Positions 29,201 to 43,043 are shown, counted from the stretch's first letter. The stretch: DNA of 64,000 nucleotides from Dirofilaria immitis (GCA_024305405.1 JAKNDB010000087.1:2356001-2420000); one strand, 5' to 3'. Numbers and translations are program-made. The notes: a model not told the origin generated them from the sequence alone.

Positions 29201-32200
29201 GTTTAGTCTTATCAAAGAAATTATTACGGAAATTTTGCTAATTCTGATAAATAATTTTAATAAAATTTTGAATGCTAAAAAATGCAACCAATTCGATAAC
29301 AAATATTGATTATACACAGGCAGTTTGATCGCTGAGTATATGTAATTTAATTCTTAAGTTTTAATGCTTTAAAAGCCAAGAGTGGAAATCAAGAATGTTG
29401 TAATTTAAGAGCCAAGAATGATATAAAAGTCTCATTAAATGTTTAATTTGAATAAAAAGAATTTAATGAGAATTTTTAATTAATCAAATAACTAAATTTT
29501 TACTAAAATACATCTAATTTGTTAAGAAATTTTGAGCAAAAACAAAGAACTGAAAGTTTTTTCAAATTTAACAAATATTTAAACAAATATAAAACTTTTA
29601 ATGCAACGATTTATTTTATTTATTGCAAATTCTTATCTTTCAATTGTAAAATTTCGGATGAATTTTTAAGTTTCAAATTAATTTAAAATAAAACAAAATG
29701 CATTTATAATTATTGTTGTTGCAAATTAATTAAAAAGATGAACTAAAGCTGATAAAACGATGATAAATTTAATCACTGATTATATCAATTCTAAATTCTT
29801 TTACTCTTAAAATAATACTTTAAAATTGTTAATAATTAGCCATAAATACAATAATGGAATTTTGTTCGATTATAAGTTTGCATAGATCTAAAAGCAATAA
29901 TTTGTTGAAAGTTTCATTTTATCCTATGATTTGTTTTGAGCATTTTTTTGATCCTAAAATAAGTCGTCGAATAATATAAGTAAAGTGATAATTAAACTTT
30001 TTATTAAAAAAATTAAAATAAAAATTTTCACCGAAGCCCTTTAAATTTTAAGAAAAAGAATTTACAACATTATTTGTTTCATTGGGCTATCGCTTTTTCC
30101 TGATAAAAATGCCGGAAAAGATGAGAAAAGATAATTTGTTCTGAAGATAAATATTAATTTCAGTTTATTTAAAATTTTAGTATGGAAAAATAACTATAAT
30201 CAAATAACTAAAAATTAAATAATTTTAACGATATGATTAAAGATTAAATAATTGTAATGATGCAATCAAAGATAATTAAAGAACCTTTTTATAGATGATA
30301 TAAAATGAGAAAGAATTTTATAATATTGGAATTGAAATACTTGATATATTTAAATATATAATAAAATTAAATATCACAAATTTCATTTTATACAATTTAA
30401 TATTGAAAACTGATTACAAAAACGAGTATATATTAAAATCAAATTAATAATATGGAAAAGCAAAAATATTCAGACGAATAAAATAGGCAAATAATAAAGT
30501 GATTATTTAAACAGATAAGATGAGGAAGAAATGATAAAATGAAAATGCTTCTACAATAACAAAAAAGTCATTTACATGTATGATAAATCAGGGGTCAAAT
30601 TCGGTCAAAGAAAGAATACTTTTCTTAAGATCATGCTGTTATCATTGAAGGTCATCATCGAGATGTTATTATATTGTTAGAACAGAAAGTTTATTATTGA
30701 AATTAGTCATGATGAACTTTGATATTCCGATACTAATAAGATAATTCGAAGATGTGGTAAACATTAATTTAATATTCAACCAAATTCCTTAATTAGAATA
30801 ATTTCTAATTAATCAATTAACAAAAATTCATTTAAATTTTTTGGCAAATTAAAAGATTAGGAATTAATTGTTAGAAAATGACTCATTTAATGGAATAAAC
30901 TAATTGGAAAAGATAAATTAACAATTCAATGATAACACATTCTAAAATGAAAAAAAATTGAAAAATTATTTGCGAAATATTTGAATTGAAATAATGGAAA
31001 CATTAAAATTGTGTCTTTTTGAATAAAGTAATTAAATTAAAATTTGAAATTTTTTTTTTTGGCTAATAGCTGTTCAATTTATCTATTATACCTGGGGTTA
31101 AAGGTTGAAAATAATATTGCAAAATATAAAATTAAAATAAATTTTTAAATATATAAATGAAATTTTCCCAGAAAAAGATGATGGCAGTAATTTAAGTAAT
31201 TCGCCAATAACAATTATAATCGAAATTCAAAAATCTATTTTATCATAAATTTATTTTTATTTGTTAATTTTTCCTTTTCTTATATTCTTATCACTCCAAA
31301 CTTTATCAATTAAATATATGAGAGAAAATTTTTAGTTAAAAATGATTTGATAAAAGTTTTCTATTTGATAAAATATTCAATTTTTGAATTAAATTATATT
31401 ATAAAATATATATCAAAAATCTTGTATAGAATATTTATTTGAAATACATATATAAACTGTTAAACTGTTTAAAAACTTTAAATAAGCCTAAGGAAATATT
31501 ATCAATCAATTTGAAAAAAATTAGGTGACAGTTAAGAAATGAGCAATTTGATAAGAGAGGACATTTTTCAGGAATTGAAAATATATGCAAGCATTTCATA
31601 AAATATCATATTATACCTCCCTCTCTCTCTCTCTTTCTCTCTCTCCTTCTCTCTTTCTTCTCCTCTTTCTCCTTTTCTCTTTCTTTCTCTCTCTTTTCTC
31701 TCTCTTTTTCTATCTCTCTCTCTATTTTTTATTTATTGACTTTAATGCTTTTAAAGAGAAATTTCTTAGTTGCAAAAAGTTTTTGGATGAAAACTTAGGT
31801 TTATTAATTTAAATGGAATTAAAATGAACAAATATCTTTTTTTAATAAATATAAATAATTAAATAAAAATAATATTTACTATTATTCACTTTTTAATTAA
31901 CAATTTCTTATCATTGCAGCAAATCTTATCACAGAGAAGAGGGAAACAAAAGTGATAAAAAGCGAAATATATTTTATTAAATATTAAATTTAATAAATCA
32001 TTTACTTTTATTTTTGCAATATTTAATTTTAATTCCATTAGCAAAAAAATGAATAAAAAAGTTTTAAAAATTTTTCATAGAAAAAAAGAAGAAATTATGG
32101 AAAAATTTTTTCAAATTTTTAAAGAAAAGAAAACTTTAGAAATTTTTAGAATTTTAAAAGAAAATTAAAATAGATGATAGGAAATGATGATGATAAGGAA

Positions 32201-35200
32201 AATTCCAATATGTTTTTTTGCCAGTATGATAAAAGTTTTAATTTTAAAATCATTTATGTGGTTAGACTAATATCAATTATTTCATTCCCTATTCTTATCA
32301 TTTTATACGATTTGTGGAATGATAATGTTGCATTACAAAGAAAAAGATTCGAGAAGAGATTGAATAATAACCTATTGTTAAATGATAAATCATTGAATGA
32401 TAAATTATTATTTCGAAATATAAGTAATGGTATTTGAAAAATAAAGAAAATCATTTTTTACTCAGTATTGATTATTAAAATTACCATCAATAATAGGTGC
32501 TTTTTTGTTAAGTAATTGATCATCAGAAGTTATCATTCGCACTAATTATTGGTAATAACTTGTAAGTGATAATTTTGATAAATGGAGCAAATGAATGTAA
32601 TTATAACATTATAAAAGAAGGAAAGAATGGTTCATCAGAATTTATTCAATAAAATCATTTTATGATATGTTTATATTTGCAATTGATAACATAAGCGAAT
32701 CTTTTTGTTCTCATTAGATAACAATTTAAATTTCAATAATTAAATTAGAAAATAAAATATAATGATAAAATTATCATAACATAATAATGTAAAGGAATAT
32801 TTGAGACATAATAAAAACTTATGATTGATCAGTTACAACAACTGCCAACATCTATTTAAATGTTAAATATTATTCAATAAAAACAATCATATGGGTCAAT
32901 TTGAGGACGAGGTCATATATTCGAAATATTAGGAAAAAAACCGACGATTAATTAATTTAAAATTAAATAATCAATATAAATAATATGCGGGTTATTTTGA
33001 AGACAAGGTCACACATTCGAGATATAAGAAAAAACCACGGAAGAGATTAATGAATTAAAAATTAAATAATTAATACAAATAATCATAAAATAATGAAAAT
33101 TGAAATGTCCATTAAATTGCATTTTAGATAATCGTAGTAGGTGAAATAATTTTAGAGGAGATTATAACTTATTATTTTAAAATATCAATAAATCAAATTG
33201 ATAGATTGAAATTTTCGATTTCGTGAAAGTTTGACGATAATACTATTTTCAGTATATAATTATTTAATTTAAAATGATTTGCTAAATAATTCTTGGCAAT
33301 TTCGATAAATTACTTTATTATATTTAAATGCGACAAATTTTTTTTGGACAAAATATCGATCATTTTACTAATAATTATTAAAATTTTTTCTGTCATGATG
33401 ACTTTTAATTTATAATTAAAATTGTTTAAATAATTAAACATATTTCGACTACTTTTTTCTTTCTAAAAATTCGTCAAGAATTAATTAAGAAATCAATAAA
33501 TTGAATATATAAATATTCAAAATAGTAATATATTATTAAATTTTAAGAAAATTAAAAAATCGGAATTGTTACATAATTTATTTTTCTTTTTCAAGAAGAA
33601 AATCTCTTGGATTTATGCAAATATTTTTTAAATTTTAATAAAAATAATAGCCGAATACTTTGCCGGTCAAAAATTATTGAAATTTAATTAGCAATATTTG
33701 AATCACAAAATTTAAATTTGTTATTTGATATAATTTCACCTTATCACCACTTATCAATAACAAATATAAATTGACACATTTTTCTTTACTATTAAAATGA
33801 GGTTTTAATATATGCAAAAAATTCAATCAATAAATTTAGAAATTATTCAAGCTTTGAGAAATATTCAAAATTAAAAGCAGAGTGCGAAATTTTCATTATA
33901 TGAATATACGATATTGATAAGATTTCATACAATAGTGATAGCAAATGACTTTTATCAGTATATCTATCAGATATCTCGCTACCTAATTAATAATAAACGA
34001 CATTTATTGATAATATTATTAATGACTTAATTATACGATGCAATTATAACTATTCGATTAATTATTACAGGTGTATTTCTTAATAAAGTTCAAAATATCA
34101 CAATCAATACAATCATACCTGGATATATCAATAAAAATATCATTCATCTAATTACTTTTAATCAACATAACCTTTAATAATTAAAATTTCAAAAATTTTT
34201 AACTCTTTTTAAATTACCGTTAGTTTGATATTAATTAAATTATCATTCATTTTTGTAAACAAAAATGGAATTTTTATTTATTCGATCGTTCGAATCAAAT
34301 TTGTCGCAGAAAAGTAAACGATCGGATCGGTACGAAATAAAAGATCAAAATAGAAATGATAAGTTTATTTGTCGTTTAATTTCAATTTTTCAACAAATGA
34401 CCTTCCTTTTTTTTCGTCATTTCAAATCTTTTATCCTATTCTCTGTTGTTTTCGTGAAATATTTAGAATTGATCAATTTGATGATCAAAATATTATCGTA
34501 AAAATTTTCGCTAATACATAAAGAATAATTGAAATTAAAAATAATACATTTTAATTTTTATTCGTAATTAAAAGGTAAAATATAAATTTAAAAGTTTTTT
34601 TCAATTTTATTTTATTATATCAATTTGTACAATAATTTCTGACAATTTTAATTTTTAATATTTATATTTTTAAAAAAGTTTACGAAGAAAATTTAAAAAA
34701 TAAAAACGAATGCATAATTTTTAGTTTTTGAACAAAAATTCTTTGTTCTTAACGATATTTACTTTTAACGTATTTTTCTACATTGTCTATACTCAAATTG
34801 ATTATTCATTTAATTCTTATCAGATCAAGATATAAATTAGTGTAAATTTAAAATTAATTCATTCTTAAATTATGATTCTTTTATAGTTTATTTTTACATT
34901 ATTTTCTATTAATTTATTGTCTGATATAATTTGACATAATTTATCATTGATTGATTTCGGCAAATTATTTTTATCACTAATCGAAAAATTCAATCGCATT
35001 ATTTAATTTAAAATTTTAACAAAATGCATTGTTCTTTAGGAATAAAATAAATTTGGCAGTAACAATACTTAATCTCGAGAAATGACAAATCCTTCCTTAT
35101 TTTATATGTCTGAAAAAAATTAATGAAAAATTAGGAATAAAATAAATTTTTGCCTTTAAATTATTTGCATTAATTGACCTGAAATGACCTTAAATGATCG

Positions 35201-38200
35201 TAAATTTATTTTCTCTTTTTCTCTCCTTATCTAATTATTGCACTTTTTTAAAAATCTTTTTCTAATTTCTATCTAATTATCTTTTTCTTTAACTATCCTT
35301 TTGTTGTACCAAAAAAGTAACGAAAATGATCAATGATCTAATTGATTTTGAGTAATATTTGATATGATATAGATGATAATAATAATTCTTATCAACGCGT
35401 CGAACAATAATTTGAAATTTAATGTAAAAATAAATCAATAAAAGTATGAATGAATAAATGAATTAAAATTGCTGATAGCAAATTTTAAAATTTAGAAGCC
35501 ATTTAAATGATTTATTATCGCCAATAATGATATACAAAATAGTTCAAATTGAAATTTAAAAATAGATCAATTTTATCGATTGAAAGAAATTTGACCGTAT
35601 TTTTGATTAATGTTGTAAAGATCATCAAATTATCAATAGAAAATGAATACATAAATGATATGATATCTTTAAAAGTTTATTTCATTCAATAATTTTTCAA
35701 AAATTTTGCTAAAAATCTTCAATAGAATTTTTTTTCAAAATGAATCATATGAAGTTAAAAATTTCTAACTAAGTTCTTATTGTCTTAACATTTCTATGCT
35801 AATCATTTATTATCATTTATCATTGCTAAACTATACGAATTATATGTTAAAAAATTGAATTGGAAGTTAGGAAATTAAATTTAAATTTAACAAAAATCGT
35901 TCTTACAAAAAAGATATAAAAAGAATGGATTGAAATGAGAATAAGGAAGACAAAGACCTATTTTCATTTTATTTTTCCCATTTATATTTGAAATTAATTC
36001 GTTTTGATTTAATGAATTTCAAATTTGAATTCTTACAAAACGATAAATTAATTGTATATTATTCCATTTTACAACTTATCATAAACATTAACTTTTATAG
36101 TTATTGGATTGAAAAATTTTAATTTAAATTTTATCAATTTATATTATTCTAAAAATCTAAATAGTTTTTATTTAAATTCCTCCAATTTTCTTTTATTTAA
36201 AAGAAAATTCAAACAAATATTTTATAAGAAAGAAAAAAGAAATATGAATTTAAAAAAAAAAAAAATTTCTCAAATATTCTACTTTTTGATTGATCCACAT
36301 AATAAAAACTTGATCCACCAATGACAAGATAAGCAAATAGTCAAATGAAACTAATATCTTAGATGTAATTTAAGCCTTAAGAAAGTTCAATAATAAATTT
36401 GGCCACAATTGATGTTGCAGAAGATGAGATTTTAAAATATTTCATACTTTACAACAAATCTTTTCATAATATCATAATATCTTGTCTCATTTTCTTCAAT
36501 TTCAAATATATTATTATAATTTTACGCCAATAGATCTAAGTAGTATAACATAACGGATCAATAAATAAATCTGATAGTTTTAAATTTTTTGTTAATTGTT
36601 TGTCTAAAAATCACTATTGATTTTTTAAAAGTTAAAAATAGAAACATCGAAATGTTGGCATCTTCTTCTTCGTCGAGAAGCATAATAAACAGGATTAGCT
36701 TTTCCAATGTGAATTATCTGAATATATAGCGATCGATTTCAACTATCGTATGAAACCATTCTATGATATTAATTGATATGTTTTTTATAAAAACTAAAGT
36801 TTTCCTATAGTTTTTACTAAAAAGAAAAGTTGTTTATCAATTTTTGTAACTGATAAATTCAACTTATAATTATATCAAGAAAAGTGGGAAAAGGAATTAA
36901 TTTCAACAAATAAAATACTAAAGGTTGAAATACAAAAATAAACAAAAAACCGAATAATGATATTATGCTGAATCAAGTTGCAAATAATTGATTGGATCAA
37001 ATTTCAATAAGTTTTTGTAGCAATTAATGAATTAAATTTTAATAATTTCTACAGTAATTAACTAGAACTAAATTTGATTGTTATCACAGTGATTGATTAG
37101 ATTGATTCTATATAAACAATTGGTTGAATCGAGATTGAGCAAGTTTCTATAATCCAGTCGAATCAAATTTGAATAAGTTTTTGTAATGACTAATCGAATT
37201 GAACTTGATTCGGTAACTTTTTTTCATATTAATTAATCGAAATGAAATTGAACGAGTAATTATTGATTAGATCGAGATTGAATAAATTTTTATAAAATAT
37301 ATTTAAATTAATCGTTGCTATAATTTTATCTGTAATATTGTGTCATTGAATCAATTAATATGCCACGTACTTTACCGGTTTCTTTTTCAAGAAATTATAT
37401 AAATTTTCATTAATCGCTAAATAATTAAATTTTCAAGTTTCAGTTATAATAGACTGATTGACTGATTGAATGATTGAATGATTGAATGATTGATTGATTG
37501 ATTGATGAATGAATGATTTCTCGATGTGATGAATGTCTATAATTCATTGCTAATTTTTATAGGTAATTAAGTGAATATTTTTGATTATTGCAAAATTGTG
37601 AAAATAGAAATATCTAATTTTTAAAAACTATTTTTAAAAGATTTCCACTCTATTCATCTGATATGATATTTAACGATTGATATATCATCACAGCCTATTG
37701 GAATATGAAATAAGCTGATAGATACATCGATCGATTTAATGTTATCGATATTCTATTATTACACAGTTTAGTGTAACAAACTATTTGAAATTATCCATGA
37801 CTGACTGATAAATTGACAACAAAAACAAAAATGTACAATCAGATCAACGGTGATAAAAATAAATTTAATACGAAGGTTTTGCATTAATTTTGATCGATCG
37901 ATCGTTTTTGTCAGAAATATGCATAATATATATTTTTATAGAAATATTTACATTGTAATGTTCTTTGATTAAAATAAATTTTGAATAAAAAGGAAATAAA
38001 CAAAATATGCAAATTTGACTTTTTTTTGAAAGAAATTTTTGTTAAAAATTATAAAAATTTGATTATAAAATTAAATTTAATTCAGCTAAATATAATTAAT
38101 AAAATAAATTATTCGATAACTTATTGTGTAAAATAATACTTTGTTATTAAAATATTCAATTTCATTGAATTCTAATTAAATAATTGAAATATTAAATGTA

Positions 38201-38467
38201 TTTTAAAATTTGAATGAATATTAATTAAAATTAGTGAAGAAAAAAATAAACAAAACATAAAAACAAATATTATTATTGGAAAATACAATCTTTAACTAAC
38301 CGGATTGATTGTCCTTTAACCTCAAAAACATCACGTTTGACGGACAAGTCTCGAGCACCACCTACTTTCCAAGTACCAAATGCTATCGATCGGTATTGTC
38401 GCCGAGTATTGTACCAACCGCCACTAATATTTCCACTATTATCTTCAGTACTTCGATTACTGTTCAT
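17137..38467 (-). CDS. 440-aa protein with FAM89/LRAP25-like C-terminal coiled coil, seven exons over 21 kb
   Basis: Minus-strand exons are 38467-38301, 26894-26683, 20162-20027, 19026-18830, 18571-18383, 17890-17694 and 17361-17137. All six joins agree in phase and the sum is exactly 441 codons with stop. An in-frame TGA lies upstream of the ATG. The N-terminus (GGWYNTRRQYRSIAFGTWK, residues 16-34) and a basic block (YGSLSRRKKIELKQ, from 155) are unrecognised. The middle is polar and low-complexity, with an acidic stretch. The C-terminal coil, residues about 352-395 (NHLKREMAYMRQRDAQILAD), resembles the LRKEM-LRQLD-SLL heptads of FAM89/LRAP25 adaptors. It is followed by Asn runs at 405-411 and 416-419. 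There is no signal peptide or membrane segment, so a cytoplasmic scaffold is inferred. The family link is tentative; the exon structure is firm. Confidence 0.82.
17208..17249 (-). repeat. AAT microsatellite translated as an Asn tract
   Basis: Inside the last exon of the 440-aa gene, AAT repeats (ATT on the plus strand) encode seven Asn, then RISI, then four Asn. The frame stays open to the stop, so length changes by whole triplets are tolerated. Confidence 0.85.
20235..20525. repeat. TA-rich simple sequence with a recurring GAGTATTTATATAT-type unit
   Basis: TA runs are broken by repeats of TTGAGTATTTATATAT and TTTGAATATTTATATA, giving a degenerate minisatellite inside an intron. Confidence 0.75.
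23538..24012. repeat. CATTACTGATTAATAT repeat array
   Basis: Roughly a dozen copies of CATTACTGATTAATAT and variants alternate with ATATATATGAATATATG blocks over about 470 bp. The higher-order order is irregular. Confidence 0.85.
24279..24605 (-). other. 108-codon ORF in the large intron, unassigned
   Basis: This is the longest uninterrupted ORF in the window and lies on the same strand as the host gene. It starts MPRKEKKLTKGFNLNLF and ends in FSFII. There is no acceptor near its start, no signal peptide and no motif I know. By a rough estimate about one ORF of this length is expected by chance in 64 kb at this AT content, so I do not claim a gene. Confidence 0.15.
25161..25193. repeat. (AAT)n microsatellite
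   Basis: Eleven uninterrupted ATA/AAT triplets inside the large intron. Confidence 0.95.
26138..26278. repeat. Imperfect (AAT)n / (AAC)n microsatellite
   Basis: About 140 bases of AAT triplets with AAC, AGT and AAAT interruptions, between the second and third coding exons of the FAM89-like gene. Confidence 0.95.
31618..31731 (+). repeat. CT-rich polypyrimidine tract
   Basis: About 110 bases of nearly pure pyrimidine (CTCT, CTTT, TCTC units) inside the 11.4-kb intron. A 75-codon ORF across it is low-complexity only. Confidence 0.95.
32887..33095. repeat. Diverged ~100-bp tandem duplication
   Basis: The first copy holds GGTCAATTTGAGGACGAGGTC, and the second GGTTATTTTGAAGACAAGGTC. Both continue with CATTCGA-like, GAAAAAA and AATTAAATAATnAATA blocks at the same spacing. 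Divergence is clear, so the event is old. Confidence 0.7.
37440..37520. repeat. GATT / GAAT tetranucleotide repeat
   Basis: ACTGATTGACTGATTGAATG opens a run of TGAT, TGAA and TGATTGAT units of about 75 bases in the 11.4-kb intron. Confidence 0.85.
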
Positions 38468-38507
38468 TGTTTCAATTCAATTCATTTATTCAACTTTCAC
38501 TTTTCTA

Positions 38508-38516
38508 AAATTTCAT
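38508..38516 (-). promoter_or_regulatory. Possible trans-splice acceptor upstream of the FAM89-like gene
   Basis: On the minus strand AAATTTTAG precedes the ATG at 38467 by about 40 bases. The interval has in-frame stops, so it is untranslated. It could take a spliced leader or a 5' UTR exon. Confidence 0.4.
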
Positions 38517-39186
38517 TTGTCAATACATTATATCGATTAAATATGAATTTATTCAAAAAAAAAAAAGAAATATTTGTAGAAGAAGTTTTAAACGAAATAT
38601 TAAAGATATGCAAATTAATATGAAAATTTATTTAATATAAATTGATAAAAAATTACTGCCACGTACTGCATTATTTACTGATATGCAAATTAAATGATAT
38701 CATTCATATATTTGATAAATTCTTTGCTCTAAATTTCATCGTTCAATTAAAAATGAAAAATCTGAAAGAAAAAAATATCAAAGAAAATGATAAAATATCA
38801 AATAGGCATATCAATGAATCAATTAATTGGAATTGAAAAATAAGTTAAAAAGTAATCTAATTAATTACAAAGGGGTAGGACGAGTTAGCATCATTTCGAG
38901 TAAAGATATTAATGAACCAATTAATCGAAATTAATTGGAAATGAAAATGAGTTGAAAATATAATTTAATGATTATAACAAGAGAAGTGTATTGCAATATA
39001 AGAATTTGCTGTACTTACTTGTACTCTAATTTTTCTATTAAATAAGAAATCAAATTAAAAAGTTTAAATAAAAATTTTTCAAAATTTAAAATAACCTATT
39101 TAATAACTATCATTTCTGATTTCAGAGAAGTATTTCCAAATTTTGTCTAGTTTATTTTCTATATAATTAAAATATAAAAACAGTTC

Positions 39187-39285
39187 TTTTGATAAAATTA
39201 AAAGTAATACCAAAGATTAGTCGATAGTTTGATAAGATCAAAAGTACTGCTAGTGATTATCTAATAGTTTGATAAAATTAATTAG
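39187..39285. repeat. ~40-50-bp tandem repeat, about 2.5 copies
   Basis: TTTGATAAAATTAAAAGTA, TTTGATAAGATCAAAAGTA and a partial third copy each follow GATAGT or AATAGT-type joints. The copies are diverged. Confidence 0.6.
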
Positions 39286-41189
39286 ATAATATCTTATATT
39301 TTAAATTTCTAACATATCCAGTTAATTAAATTTTATTCTTAAATACAAAAAAGAACAAAGGATAAGTAAAAAATTAAAAGAAAGTTTTATGAGAAAGATA
39401 TCAATTGGAGGACAAATGTATGCAATCATGCGATTGATTGGAAATGTGATAAAAATGATGACGAGACTGATAATTTTCAATGAATGATTAGCTGCTGCAA
39501 CATTCGAAATATTTTCATTTCAAAAATAAAAATAGAAAAATTAGGTCTTTTTCCTATTTTCTCATCGTTGACATTTATTTAATGAAATGATACAATTGAA
39601 GGTAAAAATTTTCCAGGTTCTTGAATTGTCAGATTACTTTCAATTAATTATTTAGGGATGTAGAAATTAGAATAAATATATACAGGTTTGCATTATCAAT
39701 TATATCAATATGATAAGAATGAAATATGATAATAATTAAAATACTTGTGGAATAATATTTATGTTTACATTGAATTATTACAATACGAGAATAATTTAAC
39801 GTGAAATGATTCATTTTTCATTGTTTATTCGAATTTTAAATTAAAATATTTGTACTAAAAATGAAAATATAAGAAATTATTAAATAATCTTTAAAGAAAA
39901 ATTAAATAAATTTGATTTGTGAGATTGCAAAGTATATAAAATGTAATCAGCAACTGTTAACTGATAATTTTGATAATTATTTAATATGTAATCAGCAGCT
40001 GTCAATAACTATTTAGATATTTAAATGATGTCAGTGGCACCAAATTGATTGACAAATTATTGTACCAATTACTAAATGACTGATTACTTATCAATGAATT
40101 TATTTAATCATTTCTAATTAACTTTTGCATTATCTTGACCATAGATAGACTATAGCTTATTTCGATAATTCAAATTGACATATCAAGATAAACAAGTAAT
40201 TAATTTAAAGATGCAGTATTTCTAATCGACAAATTTTAGTGAATTTAAATTTGATTTAAATCTTAAATTTTAATTAATGAAGAAAACTAGCGAAGAAGAA
40301 AATCAATAATTCAACTTTCTTTTTATTTAAAATAACTATTAAAGTATATGTAAACAAGGTATGTATTATCCTTGATAAACAAATTATAGTCAATGTGATT
40401 TACCATATCATTGATTTGATAATTATGGAAAATCTGAAAATAATTGAAAAGAATTTTGCATTCCAAGAGGTCTAGTGAAAAAAGAATGATTAAATTTATA
40501 AAAATAAATTCAATTCTTTTGAATATATGAAAGACTTATTTTAAATAAATTAATTTAATTATTTTCCAATAAATTGCCCATAAATGGAGTAATTTATTAC
40601 AGTTCATTAATTTTCATAATGAATGTTCAAATTGCATTTGAAATTGATTAAACCAAATTGAATTTTCGTTTAAAAATATCCTGAAAATATCTAATTTTAA
40701 ATTAATAACTTAATCGTTTTTCCAATTAATTCAATTTTACCAAATATTTGAAAGATTAATTTTAAATAAATTAAAATAATTTAATCGTTTTCCAATAAAT
40801 TTACCCGAAGGGAATAAACAAAATTGAAGAAATAATTTGCATTTATTTATTGATTTTTCACTAAAAAACTGTTTGCATTTTAAAATTGATCAGATTGAAA
40901 TTTTATTCAAAAATATCCCAAAAAAATACATTAATTTAAGTTATTCGTTTTTCAATTATATTTTTTTTTATTTTTAACGAATTCTTTTGCCAAATTGTTT
41001 ACTCAATCGAAAACAATATTTGAATATCGAATAAATTGTTGGATAATTGGTTAGCAAAAAAATAAATAAATAAATTCCGGATGTGACAAAAGGAAAAATT
41101 AAATTCAAATATAGCAAATATGTTGAATTCATTTTTTGGTAAAGAAAATTCATCATAAAAATGAAGAAAAAATGAGACGAAATTTATCG

Positions 41190-41258
41190 AAGAGAGAGAG
41201 AGAGAAGAGAGAGGGAAGAAAGAAAGAGAGAAAGAGAGAGAGAAGGAAAGAAGAGAAA
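41190..41258 (+). repeat. GA-rich polypurine tract
   Basis: About 69 bases of almost pure purine (AGAG, GGAAG units). A complementary CT tract follows at 41411-41443. Confidence 0.95.
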
Positions 41259-41410
41259 TATTTATTCCAAATGTATTTGTAAATCATTTAAAATAATCCT
41301 TGGAATCGTTAAAAGTAATTACTTACAAATATCAATTCAATGAATTCAAATGAAAAGCTAAAAGTTTAAAAAGCAATAAATTAAATTATTTAATTTTTTA
41401 ATTTATCACA

Positions 41411-41443
41411 TCTGTTTTCTCTCTCTCCTCTCTCTCTCCCTCA
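41411..41443 (+). repeat. CT-rich polypyrimidine tract
   Basis: About 33 bases of CTCTCT units, roughly complementary to the GA tract 150 bp upstream. Confidence 0.9.
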
Positions 41444-42151
41444 TTTTTCCTTTAAATTAATTCTATTAATAAATTAAATTTTATATAAAATATGCTAGTT
41501 TAAATTATTAATTCTTTTATTAATGTATAAATTGTTTTAAAAGATTCTTTTGATTAAATTGTTTATATAGAAACGATATTTCAATATTGATAAAAAAAAG
41601 TGTAGAAAATTCCACAATGATTTTATTTTTATCGATCAATAAAGTTTGATTTAATTTTTAGCAATAAAACGAAAACTTTTTTCCTGCAAAATTTGATTTA
41701 AAATGGAAATAGAAGAAAGAAGAAAATGAAATGTTAAAAATATATAATTTCTAAATTATCCAATTATTCAATAAGCAATTTGTTCAATGAATTTTTGCAG
41801 AAAAAATTAACTTTTGCAAGAAACTTTTGTAGCAAAAAAATAAAAATAACTTTTATTATTTTCTGTTAAAAATATTTGTTAGAAAAAATAATAAAAACAT
41901 TTGTGAAAGTAAAAATTTTTTCCGACAAAAATACAAATTGATTAGAGCAAATGATTTTATCACAAATCTTTTGATTACAATATGATAGATTGTTTGCCAG
42001 AGATTAATGTAATACTTGTTTATTATTAAATACCAGCCAATTTATTATATACTATCATCCCTCTTTTTCATTTCTATAATATACAAATCTATAATGATTT
42101 TCATAAATTTTATGCAATATTTTTAATTCATTTTCTTGATATTTTCAATAT

Positions 42152-42162
42152 TAATAATAATG

Positions 42163-42227
<65 letters not shown>

Positions 42228-42229
42228 GA
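42152..42229. repeat. (AAT)n microsatellite with GAT interruptions
   Basis: About 25 triplets, pure AAT in the centre and AATGAT at the end. Confidence 0.95.
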
Positions 42230-42559
42230 TGAGAAATATGACGCAACAATGATATTAAAAAATGCATTGAAGATGAAATGTAATATTATCAAAAGCATTA
42301 AATGTTACTACTCCTACTGCTACTAATAATAATAATAATAATATGTGAAAAGTATTAAAATAGAATTGATATGATAAGGGAAAATTTGCATAAAAAGAAA
42401 ATATTAGCAGCAAAGCGATATTAATATTATCTAAATGTTTATGAATAATAAAAAATATATGACAAATTTATCACAAATAATCATTTGTTTCTAACAGAAT
42501 GAAATAATTATGAATTTTTTTGTTAATTATTTAAATGTTTGAAATTTCGACACCTTTTA

Positions 42560-42569
42560 TTGTTATTGC

Positions 42570-42641
<72 letters not shown>

Positions 42642-42660
42642 CAACATTATTATTATTATT
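42560..42660. repeat. (ATT)n microsatellite
   Basis: About 33 triplets, nearly pure ATT. It is the reverse complement of the AAT array 400 bp upstream, so the two could pair. ORFs giving poly-Ile or poly-Leu here are artefacts. Confidence 0.95.
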
Positions 42661-43043
42661 AACCATTCTCTGCAAAAGTTTTCAAAGTCTTTTAAAAATA
42701 TTCAAATGGTTAGAAATACAAGTAAGCAGGAAATTTGATAATGTTTGATAGGATCAAATCTTATTAATTTAAGAAATGCCATATTTCCAACAACTAAATA
42801 TTTAAGTGATTAAACCAATGATTCTATTTTTTAAAAAGAAGAGTTCCATTATAAATAAATAAAATTTACTGAAATTTCGAAGATTTATTAAAATTATTTT
42901 CGATAATCAATAAAATCTATTCATCCTGATAAATGATTGCGTTTATTTTGTGATATGAAGCATAAGCTTAAAAGAAATTTGATAAAAATAAAATGAAAGA
43001 TCAAAGAAAATGATAAAATCATAAATATTTCAAATTTTATTTC

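Larger units (their letters stand above)
26895..38300 (-). other. 11.4-kb first intron of the FAM89-like gene
   Basis: The donor is CG|GTTAGT at 38301/38300 and the acceptor AAATTTCAG at 26895. I found no further exon in phase. ORFs of 62-87 codons inside (for example 32174-32437 and 34265-34501, plus strand) have no splice context. The intron holds a CT tract, a diverged 100-bp duplication near 32.9 kb and GATT repeats near 37.45 kb. Confidence 0.65.

Noticed and set aside
32174..32437. 87-codon ORF with one membrane-like stretch in the 11.4-kb intron
   Set aside because: Antisense to the host gene, no splice sites, and its tail is a LLLNDKSLNDKLL simple repeat.
42535..42748. Poly-Ile and poly-Leu ORFs
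   Set aside because: Both are frames of the (ATT)n array.
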